Shown piece after piece: positions 20,040 to 30,685 of a stretch of DNA of 64,000 bases. This DNA comes from Parietichytrium sp. I65-24A. Its lineage: Eukaryota; Sar; Bigyra; Thraustochytrida; Thraustochytriidae. Position numbers and translations under genes: made by a program. The notes under the pieces are model-generated. The model saw only the letters and a program-made list of their open reading frames with translations. It searched no databases and was not told the DNA's origin. The stretch spans positions 64,843 to 128,842 of the forward strand of contig BLSF01000024.1 of the NCBI GenBank assembly GCA_012862575.1, read 5' to 3'. The number at the start of each line of letters is the position of its first letter. Within the stretch, counting starts at the first letter, position 1.

Positions 20040-21287
20040 ACTGGCACTCTCCCAGCGCCAATGCGCTCCCCGCGCGCCGCTCTCCTTTCTTCCTTTCTTC
20101 CTTTCTTCCTTTTCCGCCGTTACTTACGTTCTGTCCGCGAAGGTCCTCGCCGTATGCCACCTCTGTAGATTAAGCGAAGCGCTATGTGCCACCCTACTGC
20201 GGTTTCCGTTCTGAGGACACATTGACTGTTCAAGAACACAAACCAAAAGAGTTTACCCTTGTCGTCGGCTTACTCGACTTGTGTAATCACTCTTAAGGAG
20301 TTACTTTGTCCTTAGCAGATTGGGTATGTGCACACTAAGGCCCCATGTGCACCAATTGTTTCTAGAGTATCAATTATATACCGCGGTAGAGAGAGGAGGA
20401 GGGGGAAGTATTGGTGTGTATAGGTGATATAGTAGAAGTCAAAAGGAGCACGGGCCACACAAGGAACGCAGAGCGCGAAAACCGTGTCTTGTAATAGGGT
20501 AGTATGATGAAATTTGCAACTTTGCACAAAGAGGACAGGGCCGTCAGAGTAGGAAAGAGAGCGCGGATATTACACGGAATTGGGCGGAAGTGCACAAAGT
20601 TGGCGATGTACTATTGCAGTAGCTCTCTGCCAATCCTTTGTGTAACGCGTCTGTAGTGGGCAAGATAGCGGGAATTTGGTCCAGCGCCAAAGTTCTGTCA
20701 AAATTACATTGCAACTTTGCAACTTTGCAAACACATTGAGAACTGGAAATAGCAGCATGTGAAAGGAACAAGACCATGTCTCCCGCTTGGTCCATTTGCA
20801 GATCGTTCTAGTTGATGAAATGGTGAAATATTCGACCTCCTCGAAGACCAAATGGGGAAAAGACCATAACGACCTGTGGCAGCAAGTGCATCGGTCCATC
20901 AATTGGCTGTCAGAGTATTTCTAAGCGTTCAGGGACTTGACGAATGCGCGACACTAGATGGTTGAAAAGAAGAACAAGAAAAGAGAGAATGAGCGGCAGG
21001 TTTTTAATTCGGCTGATCTAATTGGACTGTGAGAACGCAAGATGAGCGAGTGGTGAGTGGTGCAATCATGACGGGGGTCGCATGTGCCTGAACTGGACAT
21101 TTCTCAACACCACCCAGATCACCCTTCCCTGGCGCCGCGGAGAGAACAGCCTTAACGAGCAGACGGCGAGGGCTTTACTCACTGTACAGATGTCATTTCG
21201 AGACCAGACATAATGTCTCGAGTTGGACAAGCGAGGTTGGGTTGGAACATCTTTTTGACTTGATGATCTTGATGGGCACGAGCTTTC
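20040..21287. other. Intergenic, 1.25 kb
   Basis: Includes a CTTTCTTC pyrimidine repeat (about 20085-20112) just upstream of the seven-TM gene. The open frames of 70-110 codons here show no motifs. No gene is called. Confidence 0.45.
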
Positions 21288-24200
21288 TCATATGTCTACA
21301 ACGGCGCTACTAGCGCCACTACAGACATAGTGCATTACTCTGCTGTGCGAAGGGTCAAGAATGAAAGCGTCGGTTCGAATCGTTTGGTTACATACGCTGC
21401 ATCGCGTGTCCGCTGTAATGCTCACGTTAGTCTTTTGCCGCCTCGTTAATTGGTCGCGCACCTTTATGTTTTGAGCGACGCACAAATTGCGCTCTACTCG
21501 GAGCTGCGCAAGAGATCTTATCGATCTGGCAAATATTGTGGACAGGTAGGTCTGGATATCTTTGACCGGCAAATCCGCAGGCAGCTTGGACATGATCTGC
21601 GAAGGGTCAATTTTGGCGCCGTGAGTCTCTAAAATGCGAAGTGAGGGTTCTTTGTACTTTTGCGCGTTCTCCTTTGCAAAGTAGATACAAAGCAAGTCCA
21701 AGAAAGGATTGGCGGTTTTTTCGAAACCATTTGTATTCTCTCGCTGAAAAATTTGCAAACAATACTGCTCTGCCTTCTGGTGGTCTCCCAGCTCTAAGAC
21801 AAGGATCTCGAGAGCTTTGCTGTGCCAATTGCATTTGGCAAAAAGCTGAACGCGCTCGTAGGCTAGCTGAGCGTTGAGATTCTGCTGCTCTACGTACTGA
21901 GCCACCTTCTCAGCCTCGAAAGTATCCATCTGTGCGGCAGCTGGCTCCTCCCCAGGGGCGAAATCTCGCACCACATCCTCCACCTTTCCTACCAAGGTCC
22001 TCGGGTTACTAACAAACTCCAAGAAATGTGGTTCTTCATCCTCTAAATTCCTCTGACTGATGGCCATCACATCCACAAACTCCATCCCCAAAGGAAGATC
22101 ATACGAACGCATGTTGAGCTCCACGCTCAAATGCATAAGGAACTTGAGGCGCAGTTTATTTTGCTTGGTCTTGTCATACGAATTAAGATGTTGCAAAACC
22201 TTCTCAGGATTCATGGGTTGCTTTCCTCCGCTGCCCGCGGACGCGAAAATACGGATTGCCTGATCGGGCACCTTCAGCAGAAGCCACCCTGAAAAGGTCC
22301 ATACGAGCTCTTCTTCGTCCTGCATATGCTCTCCAAGAAACTTTATGGACTCTGCAATCCCTTCCACCTCACTCGGCTTGTCCCCAGAAGAACCCATCTC
22401 GGACCAGAGCTGTAGCGCACTTCTCCAAAACTTTGTGTTTGATGAGTACAAAAGAGCCATGAGCTTCACATCGTTGTGCTGTTTGAGCTTCGAGATCTTT
22501 CCTTCCACATCGAGACTATTTGGACCGCGGAACAAAATACGCAGATCTTGCTCGGCCTCTTTGTGTTCTAGCTCATCGAATTCCGGTCGGTACAGGATCT
22601 CGAGCAAAATGTTCGCCAGCGCTTCTTCAACGCCGCTCATCACGTCTTTTTCAGCGGGAGGAGACTCCCCTGCCTGTTGAACAGCATGACTCCGAGTCCT
22701 CCATAGCAATTTCTTCAGCTCCCGGTAAAGCCTAATCAGACCCTGTTGATCAGCCTGCGTCTCTGAAGGCAGCAAGTGGCAAAGTCGGGAGTGCGGCAAG
22801 CTGTTCTTTGCGTCCCCTTTGCTTTCTTCGAACCCTTCCACCCCATCAAGTACGAACGCAGGGCGCAGGACGGTGGGCACGAAATCATCCAACAAGCCGT
22901 TGTAGTAAGCTGCAATCTCCCGCGGGTCTACCTGGCCCTTGTTGAATTGCTCAAAGGCTAGCTCGATGTGTCCTTGACGAAGAATCGACACGCCAGCATC
23001 AGCATAAAATCGCATTTTCGCGTCAGGTTGTGTGGCAGCGTAAAACATAGATGGCGACGCCATTTTGAGGTAGTTGTCTTTCAGCGCAAGATTTTGCAAG
23101 GGGTTCGTCTCAAGGTCGAAAGAAGAAGTGGCAGAAGGTTTTTTCGGAACCAGTGGCAAGATCTTTGACTGGAAAAGCTGCAGGGCCCCGGAGAGGTCCA
23201 GCTCCGCAAAGAGCTCTGCCATGCGTTCTTCTAGGGAGGTCGTCCCCAGGCGTAATATTTGAGAGGTCTGTGTACAGAGAAGCAAAACGCCCCCACCAGA
23301 GGCCAAATTCTCCAGATGCGTCCCACTCGAAGATTTTGGTGGCACGGCATTCCATGGCGCTGGGGCGAATAGGTCTGATACCGTGTACTCTAGCTGGAGC
23401 AGGTCTTCCGAGTCGGAGCTGTTCTCCTCGCTGCCTGGGACCAGCTCACCGGCCACCGAGTGCACTTCCAAGACATTGCCCGATTCGTGCAAAGATACCA
23501 CATACCCGGCAGTGTATGCTAAGAGTAAAGGCGGGGTTCTCCACGCAATGGTATTTCCCGCCGGCTCTCCTGATGACTTGATGATGATGCCAAGACTGTC
23601 GATGCAGATTACAAATCGCCCGCCCGTAAGCGGCCGAACGACTGAGCCGGGCCTTGTCTCCACGGGACTGCTAACACTCCCTCTTCGAAGCGAAGCCCTC
23701 CTCTGCGCGGGGGACGAGAGCAAGCCCGCTTGTCCCGCCCCCGATGCCCCGCTACTACCACTCTCGTGAACTTTTCTGGACGTTTGCGACGGGATGTCAA
23801 GGAGAACAATCTGCTCCTCCATTGCCACACAAATTGCCTGACCGCTCCAAGCCAGGTCTCTGGGCGGGCTAGTAATGTTGAGCGTCTTCCACGGCTCGTG
23901 CTTCTCCCCAGCCCATCGAAACAGGTGGAGCTTGTGCGAGCTCGCCAGACACAGCGCGAAATCTGGAGCGGCGTCCTCATTCACAGCAATGGCCAGCACC
24001 TCGTTCTTCACAACTACTTTGGCATCTGGTCGTCCCGTCATGCGCCTGGCGTCCACCGCCTCCACATTCCCGCCGCTCAGTGCGAACACCAATCCCACTT
24101 CGCCCATCGCCACGATTTGCGAGACGGGCCTGCCGCCGCTGACTCTAAACTCCATCCATTGGCCTCCGGAGTCCTCGTCCCCTTCCGTGTCGGCGTTTTC

Positions 24201-24359
24201 ACCGCCTCCGACTTGCTCCGGGTGGCCCACGTGCTGCGACGCAGTCACCGTCCTCAGCAGCACCCTCCCATCACTGCAGCCCACGTACAAGTTGTCGAAG
24301 AACGAGGCAACGCAGCAACCGTTCACCGGCGCCGCGCAAACCGTGTGCGTACGCAGCAT
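21288..24359 (-). CDS. Vps39/Vam6/TGFBRAP1-family CNH-domain tethering protein
   Basis: 1023 aa from the ATG at 24359. An upstream GTG is in frame but is preceded by a stop, so the ATG is the start. The family supplies the Rab-facing subunit of the HOPS or CORVET tether in endosome/vacuole fusion. Residues 1-~310 form a CNH beta-propeller-like region (DNLYVGCSDGRVLL, EVLAIAVNED, QIVLLDIPSQ). A helical solenoid follows, with the Vps39-type segment around 400-480 (AFEQFNKGQVDPREIAAYYNG). The C-terminus has the family's zinc-binding-like pair CSVCNQTI...MHYVC (about 982-1009). Vps39 is the closest match by eye, but Vps3/TGFBRAP1 cannot be excluded without alignment. Confidence 0.88.
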   Translation of the reverse strand: MLRTHTVCAAPVNGCCVASFFDNLYVGCSDGRVLLRTVTASQHVGHPEQVGGGENADTEGDEDSGGQWMEFRVSGGRPVSQIVAMGEVGLVFALSGGNVEAVDARRMTGRPDAKVVVKNEVLAIAVNEDAAPDFALCLASSHKLHLFRWAGEKHEPWKTLNITSPPRDLAWSGQAICVAMEEQIVLLDIPSQTSRKVHESGSSGASGAGQAGLLSSPAQRRASLRRGSVSSPVETRPGSVVRPLTGGRFVICIDSLGIIIKSSGEPAGNTIAWRTPPLLLAYTAGYVVSLHESGNVLEVHSVAGELVPGSEENSSDSEDLLQLEYTVSDLFAPAPWNAVPPKSSSGTHLENLASGGGVLLLCTQTSQILRLGTTSLEERMAELFAELDLSGALQLFQSKILPLVPKKPSATSSFDLETNPLQNLALKDNYLKMASPSMFYAATQPDAKMRFYADAGVSILRQGHIELAFEQFNKGQVDPREIAAYYNGLLDDFVPTVLRPAFVLDGVEGFEESKGDAKNSLPHSRLCHLLPSETQADQQGLIRLYRELKKLLWRTRSHAVQQAGESPPAEKDVMSGVEEALANILLEILYRPEFDELEHKEAEQDLRILFRGPNSLDVEGKISKLKQHNDVKLMALLYSSNTKFWRSALQLWSEMGSSGDKPSEVEGIAESIKFLGEHMQDEEELVWTFSGWLLLKVPDQAIRIFASAGSGGKQPMNPEKVLQHLNSYDKTKQNKLRLKFLMHLSVELNMRSYDLPLGMEFVDVMAISQRNLEDEEPHFLEFVSNPRTLVGKVEDVVRDFAPGEEPAAAQMDTFEAEKVAQYVEQQNLNAQLAYERVQLFAKCNWHSKALEILVLELGDHQKAEQYCLQIFQRENTNGFEKTANPFLDLLCIYFAKENAQKYKEPSLRILETHGAKIDPSQIMSKLPADLPVKDIQTYLSTIFARSIRSLAQLRVERNLCVAQNIKVRDQLTRRQKTNVSITADTRCSVCNQTIRTDAFILDPSHSRVMHYVCSGASSAVVDI

Positions 24360-24972
24360 ATCGACACCGAAGGATCCCCAATATCTCACAATCTACCACG
24401 CGAACTTCTTCGCTTTCGCGGCCTTGGCCTGTGAGCCCCACTCTTGCCTCCCGCCACCGCTCCAGCTGTGTGGGATATGTATGTTGTATGTTGTGTGTTG
24501 TGTGTTGTGTGTCGTGTCTATCTATCGCCCAAAAGTTGGAGGACGGGAGATGGAAGACTGTTATGAACGAACGAAAAGTGTGGTACTGACTGTGAGTACT
24601 GGTATCTTTGTCGACTTTTGTAGTCTTCGAATGTTTTCGACTTGGATGTCATGGAATGAATAGAATGAATGCCATGCATATGTTTGGGTGCAAGGCAAGG
24701 CAAAGCAAGGCAAGGCAAGGCAAGGCAAGACGAGATGGAGAGGTAGGAGTTGCAGATGAGGTGGTGGTCGGTGTAGGCTGGAGTCTGCTCGGGTGCACGA
24801 AAGGAATGGGAGGTATTGCATGGTCAGTTGGGTTCGAAGGATAGATGATTCAAGAACTACGTGGTACAGTGAGTGATGTGGTGTGTGGTTTGATTGGTGC
24901 CCGTGCTGCGTGTTGTCGAGTCTGCAAGGACACAGGAGCGGGAGGCGGCTCGACCTGGGCAACAGAAAGATC
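24360..24972. other. Intergenic, 0.6 kb, with two short tandem repeats
   Basis: A TGTTGTGTG repeat (about 24481-24516) and about eight CAAGG pentamers (24691-24729) lie upstream of the Vps39-family gene. No gene is seen. Confidence 0.55.
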
Positions 24973-26355
24973 TTACATAGCGTTCTTTGGAGCCAGACGC
25001 GAAGCATTGAAGACCTGAGGACCAGGCTTCTCGCGATCTGCCCAATTGGTCACCTTGTTGAAAGGGTATCCGATGATCCAGAAGAGAACGTAAAAAACGG
25101 CTAAAGCAGGGACCATGATCCAGAGTGGAATGGGCCCACTTCCCCATTTGGACTTGTCTCCGCCAATGGCTGCCATCTTCATGACTTCTTCCTCGAGATT
25201 GAGGAGACCAGAAAACCAAAATGAGTCAGAGTTGAGAGCACGCTCAATCTGTTCCCGCGTAGGTTTGTTGTAAATCGCGTTCTGAATCTCCTTGCCAATA
25301 ATTTCCTTTCTGTCAAAGTTGACCAGAAAGCCGTTCTCCCCGTGTATGACCTGGGTAGAGAACCCGGTGGCCTTTTGCACAATCACTGGCGTTCCACAGA
25401 CGTTGGCCTCCGCCACTGTCATACCTAATGTTTCAAATTCACTTGCGCTCACCAGAAAATCTGCGGCCTTGTAGAGAACTCGAAGCCTGTTCTGATCCTG
25501 CATCTTGCGGTGAACAAAGATAAACTTTTCTGGGCAATGGAGCGTCTCGATGGCGGCCCCTGCCGCACCTGGCCCATCCCCAACGATAGCAAGCGCGCAA
25601 TTAGAAGGCAGCGAGCTTGCCAATAGTTCAATGCGCTTCTCGTGACTGAAGCGTCCAGCGTAGATGAAGAGCACTCTGTCCCCGATGTCCTGGCCGTCCA
25701 CCAGCCATTTGCGCGCATCGGACACCTCTTGCTCGGAGTCTGCCTTCTCGAATACAGCCAGCTTGATCTTTGGGCTGAATACGCCATCCACGCGGTACCC
25801 GCGCTTGATTAATACATCGCGGTACGAGGGTGAGGTTGTGAACGTTTTTGCAGTAAGATTGGAGCAAAATCTGATGAAGCCGTCGCATATCGGAGCGGAC
25901 ACGTACTTGCCGAAAGGACCGGTCATTTCCAGCAGATGGCGCACGTTGGTGTGTAGGTTGAACCACAGCGGCTTCGCGTGCCAGTGGCAGAATGTGAGTA
26001 GGAATGGCATGACCGTGTTGTCAGGGCACACCACAATGTCCGCATCGCGAATGCAATTATAGAAAAGTTGAATGTTGTACAGCGTTGGAAACTGTACGGG
26101 GAAAGCAGGGTACAAGGACGAGGTGCCGTAGTCCACATTCCCCAATCGCGGGCTAAGCACCTTCACCGTGCACCCTAGCTGAATCAGCTTGTCTGTAAGC
26201 GCCCCGCAAGTAACTGCCACGCCGCCCCCGACCGTGACATGCGGTGGGAACACGGGCGTTATAATGAGGACATTATACTTTGGCTGCACTGGCGTCTGCA
26301 CCGCCCCGGCGAGGCTCATCGTCCTCGAGTTCGGGGTAAATTGATTGGGCGCCAT
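24973..26355 (-). CDS. SQD2-like GT4 glycosyltransferase with C-terminal membrane helix
   Basis: 460 aa, ATG at 26355. GT-B fold, family GT4. The acceptor-side domain starts with VLIITPVFPPHVTVGGG (about 29-45), the usual GT4 Gly-rich loop. The donor domain has AGRFSHEKRIELL (about 232-244), IVGDGPG (about 259-265) and the E-x7-E-type motif SEFETLGMTVAEA (about 302-314). The overall pattern resembles plant and bacterial SQD2 (sulfoquinovosyl-diacylglycerol synthase), but mannosyl- or other GT4 transferases share these motifs, so the product is not assigned. A single helix near 408-431 (LWIMVPALAVFYVLFWIIGYPF) followed by a basic tail suggests C-terminal membrane anchoring, which is unusual for SQD2. 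Confidence 0.8.
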   Translation of the reverse strand: MAPNQFTPNSRTMSLAGAVQTPVQPKYNVLIITPVFPPHVTVGGGVAVTCGALTDKLIQLGCTVKVLSPRLGNVDYGTSSLYPAFPVQFPTLYNIQLFYNCIRDADIVVCPDNTVMPFLLTFCHWHAKPLWFNLHTNVRHLLEMTGPFGKYVSAPICDGFIRFCSNLTAKTFTTSPSYRDVLIKRGYRVDGVFSPKIKLAVFEKADSEQEVSDARKWLVDGQDIGDRVLFIYAGRFSHEKRIELLASSLPSNCALAIVGDGPGAAGAAIETLHCPEKFIFVHRKMQDQNRLRVLYKAADFLVSASEFETLGMTVAEANVCGTPVIVQKATGFSTQVIHGENGFLVNFDRKEIIGKEIQNAIYNKPTREQIERALNSDSFWFSGLLNLEEEVMKMAAIGGDKSKWGSGPIPLWIMVPALAVFYVLFWIIGYPFNKVTNWADREKPGPQVFNASRLAPKNAM

Positions 26356-28856
26356 CTTCCTTCGTGCTGTCTTCTATATCCGCCCAGCTCTCCGCCTTCC
26401 GTTGATCCCGTGCGTTCCGCCGCCCGGCCTCAGCTCTCGCAATTCTCCTCCAACCGCCAACCTCCTCGCACAGACCCCCGTCTCCAGCACTCTCAACGTG
26501 CACTGCCGCCTCCGCCTCCGCACGCTCGAGCGCCGCAGACCTCCTGCTCGCCCACGTTCCGCACTTGCCTGTCCTACGCAACTTGTCTTCTTTCTTTAAC
26601 CGTATCTTGCTTGCAACAACGCTCGCCCAACCACGCACCCACTGCTCACTTCGTCAGTCACTCAGTCACTCACTGACTCAACAGATAGCGCACGCTCACT
26701 CTGCGCTTCTCTCTCCGCGGACACGTTCAAGCTCTGCTCTTCTATTTCCCTTATCTTGTCCTCTTGTGACGTGTTTGCTTCTCTCTCTCTGTCTTTCCAA
26801 AGGACATATCTCTTATCTCTTGCTGTTGTTGTAGTTGTTGTAGCTGTTGTTGCTGCTCTTGGGTTTCTTGGGTCTTCACACTGGGCCATTCCGGTAATGC
26901 ACGCACGCGCCTTTCCTTCTCCCCTCGTGCTGCTAGCCGCGTTATGTGCACTACTAGATTCTGAGGTAATTCATTGTTTTGAAAGGGGGCTGGTATCGTT
27001 GGAGGTAGGTGGGTGGTAGGAGCGGGTGGGTCCCTCTCACTCTCACTCTCACTCTGCGGCCCTCACACTGAACGCCTGCGTTTTTTTGTTATTTTTTGGA
27101 GGGTTAGAGGGAGGGTAGTCGTGGCCACTGGTCAGTAGCCAATGAAAGTGAGGGAAAGAGGGGAAGAGGAAAGAGTTGTGAGGAGCTCAATAAAAGATAT
27201 TTAAATTTTTTTTGAAAGTCTTCCTCCACACAGTACATAGTGGCTTTATTTAGCGGCACCGCTCGTTAGTACTTCATCATATGATGTACTACTCCTGGGT
27301 CACTTTTCGCTCCTAACCAAATGCATAGTGGAGGCGAGCCAAATATACTACGACTCCCAATCCACCGCAGCTCGAAGAGGCAACGAACACAAGAACGCGG
27401 GCATCTTATGCAACCGTGAAAAGCCCTTAGGGTGGGCGTTTTGTTTTGGAGGCACTGCATTGCAATCATTGCACTTCTCGATCGTTTCGATTGTTTCGAT
27501 TGTGTGAAGAAGGAAGATCGATATAAGATTCTATTTCTGCTTGGCTGTCTTGTTTGACTGCAAAGCTTGATTCAATTTCATTTCCATCTTCAATTTCATT
27601 CGTTTATTCAAGCATTCATGCTTTCCTTAGGTCAAGCGGCGTCAATTGAGTCGATGCAATTCGCCTTCCCTCCTTCCCGACCCTCGCGAGAGAATCTATC
27701 TCGGCTGGCTGTCTCTGCGAGGACATTTTGAAGGCGCCGGGAACTGGAGCTTTGAATCGCAGCTGTTCTTGAACCAAGTCAATCTTCGCTTCTGAGTGTC
27801 CTGTTTCATCGCACAGGTTTGCACGCCGGGTTCAGGATCCAGTCGCATCTTGCCGCTTGCGAATCTTTTCCATCATGGCAAACTTGAACCTGCCGGTTCC
27901 CTCCCACGTGCAATGAGTGTGTCGAGTGTCGAGTGCGATGTGTTTGTACTTTTCATCCGGACGAAGATTTGTCCGTCTTCGTGCGATTGTGTCCATCTAC
28001 TGGACATTGCGATGCCCGTGTCGTTCGAATCGTGTGCGAATTCTCGTGGATTTTGGACCCTCGAATCTTTTTGGTCAAGATCAAAATAGATCCAGAAGGG
28101 AAAGTTGACTTAGACTGGAACCCGCACTGGCGCACGTCTCTCATCTCTCAACGCTACGCGTGCTGATATCCTCCTTTCACAGTCGAACGAAAGCATTTCT
28201 AGTTTGTTTATTCTCGTCGGCATCGGCACTTTGTCCCACCAAAGAAAGACAAGTTCGACGAAGAAGAAGAAGAACAAGTGCTCAGTACAAGGTACTCAGT
28301 ACAGTATGCTGCGTGTGGCTCGGCGAGCGAATCTTGCGCGCTTTCTTCGAATCAAGTGAAGTTGAGGTCCCAACTCATCAATCGAAAAACGCATTACCAG
28401 CCAAACCAATCGCTCGTTTCCTCGGGGCTGGCCACCGCAAATGGCATGCAACATGCAACGTGCAACAGCGAGGAGACGACACCACGACAGAGCCAACAGA
28501 GTCTCAGAGTTGCCATCTTTCACTAGCATCGTTCCTTCGTCACCGTCGTGCAAGCAACGAACCTTCTGAACGTGCGTGCGACATGTGCCTTGTACATTGT
28601 ATCTTGTACTAATACGCAAAATTAGAGCGCATTTCAGCTAAGCTTGAAACGTTGTTCGCAGATGGCTTGCTTGGCCGCTCGCAGACGCTCTCCGGCTGGT
28701 CTATTTCTTTCAAAGTTGTTTTGCATCTCGCTGAGATTCACGGTTACTTGCTCGAGCAACTTGAACTCTGCGCGAATCTTCCTCGCACCAGACACGGCAC
28801 AGTTTGGCGCTCACTATGGTCCCGCGAGACAACTTTGCCTGGCGGCTGCTTTTCAG

Positions 28857-28938
28857 CAGACCCCGCGCAGGAAAACAGCCTCTCGCGATACGTAGTTATG
28901 CTGCATAGTGGTAATCGGAGAGTCATGCGCGGGGTCTG
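28857..28938. other. Nested inverted repeat, possible structured RNA or cruciform
   Basis: A perfect 13 bp inverted repeat (CAGACCCCGCGCA at 28857-28869, its reverse complement at 28926-28938) encloses a CTCTC/GAGAG pair and an inner TATG-CTG-CATA hairpin. It could fold as a three-level stem. It lies in the gene-poor stretch, and no function is known to me. Confidence 0.5.
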
Positions 28939-30610
28939 GTGATGGAGATGTCTTCCGTTTGCAGGTGTGGGGCGTTCCGCAAACAGCTGGCCTTTTGTAT
29001 TGCGTGTGTTTCGATCGAACAGGTGAGATACAAGAACCAGAGCTACTTGCGGTTGCAGACCGTGACTTTTAAGCCCGCTGGACACCACAACGGCAAAGGT
29101 ACTACACCGTTTCCGCTATCAAAGTTGACCTGATCTTGAGAGGGACAAAACGTTCCGCAACTTGCTGAATCTTGTCGAGATTCACTCTGCCCAAGAAAGA
29201 CAACATGATCGTGTTCATCAGAGACATTTATGTTGAAATTTCTTCACCTTTAATTTAACTACGTGTGAGGCGACGTCATTCATTCACTTGGCTTCATCCA
29301 TCAAGATTTGCATGTTCTCGTTCCAACCTGCGGAGTATCTCGATCGGCGACTCGACTCAAATTTTTGCCACCTCGAAATTGATCTCAGAAAGACGCAAAC
29401 GAAAGATACGTCCACTCGATGCTGTGTCTTTCCTCGCAATTGATGTTGAAAGGGAACGCCATAAGCGCTTTGTGTCCAGAATTCAGAATTGAGACTCTTT
29501 GCATGGATTAATCATCTCAGCCCTGAATTTGCACAAGCGAATTTGTCACTCGAGGTTGGCAAAACTCATCTGGAAAAGGATACGGAAAGATGCTCACGGC
29601 GTTTGGGACCCTGCTGAGTACTGGCAATCGCTGCCCTCGGTTCCGCCAAAGAGAACCCGCTTGGCACAGTTGTGCGAACCGGCTCCGCAGATCGGGTTCT
29701 CCTATTCCTCTCCGTTCGGGCCCACGCCAAACTGACATGTTGAATTAGCCCCAGTCGACAACAGAGCTCAGAGACACCCAACAGAGCAGTTTTCGCTGCG
29801 AGCGATGGGAGGGTATTCTCTCCTCGACATTTCCAAGTGCCTTCTCCGCGCGAATGCTCTTCGCATCGCTCCATTCGAAAAGGCTTGCACCTCTGCGAAA
29901 CCAATCTTCCATTGCAAAGCCAATCGTTTCAAGTTGATCATCGATTGCATGATATTGTATGACTGCCGCGCTGCTCAACGTTTTTGGAATGGCAATCGCC
30001 ATTGAAGTGCAATGAATGGCAATGAATGACCATGGATGACAAATGAGAGTGAAAATATGTAATGTGTGTGTATTCATTCCATCACACGAAAGAGATAACA
30101 CACCAGGAAGCAAAAGCAAACACAACACTCACAGCTGTTACATTTTACGGTAGAGGATTCTACGCAGAGAACATCGAACAAAGCACCCAACGCTGCCATT
30201 ACAAGCAGCGGCTGAAATCCGTACGAAGACATCCGCATCGTGGGTAGTGCCTCCCACAACTTACTCTAAAATACAGTTTCGTAATCCGCACCGAGACATC
30301 GGCCGCAGGTCTTGAACGCAAAAGTTTGCGGTGATTGTGCATCTTCGTGCCTTGCAACCACTTGCAATCCTCACGCCCTTCTATAAAAGTCGTGCCACGA
30401 AATCGCTGACTCTAATAGTCACTATTCGCACACGGTAGCCGCGAATCCACGTGATAAGACGGCGCGCAGGTGACCATAGAGGGATCAACCACAAGGTCAG
30501 GCGAAAGCCAAAGCGAAAGAGAGGCAAAAGCGCTCGTGAGAGGGAAGGGCCAATAATAGTGCTGCGCAAGGAAAGAGTCGCGGGCGCAAAAGGCTTTGGC
30601 GCAGGTGTGG

Positions 30611-30680
30611 GTGTTTGGTATTTGGTGTTTGGTGTTTGGTGTTTGGTATTTGGTGTTTTGTGCTGTGTGTTGTGTGTTGG
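30611..30680 (+). repeat. GTGTTTG/GTATTTG tandem repeat before the MMPL-like start
   Basis: About seven 7 bp units (30611-30657) followed by TGTGTGTTG words to 30680. It ends 6 bp before the start codon at 30686, so it is presumably in the core promoter or 5' UTR. Confidence 0.85.
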
Positions 30681-30685
30681 ACGGG

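Larger units (their letters stand above)
26356..30685. other. Long gene-poor stretch, 4.3 kb
   Basis: This is the largest gap in the window. It contains a TTGTTG/CTGTTG repeat (26821-26858), TCTCAC repeats (27034-27055), a nested inverted repeat (28857-28938) and, at its right end, the GTGTTTG repeat. All open frames are below about 165 codons, mutually overlapping and without motifs. A non-coding RNA, a multi-exon gene with short exons or decayed sequence is possible, but I can support none of these. Confidence 0.5.

Noticed and set aside
24360-24389. N-terminal extension of the Vps39-family gene from a GTG
   Set aside because: Nuclear genes normally start at ATG, and a stop lies two codons upstream of the GTG. 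The first ATG (24359) is used.
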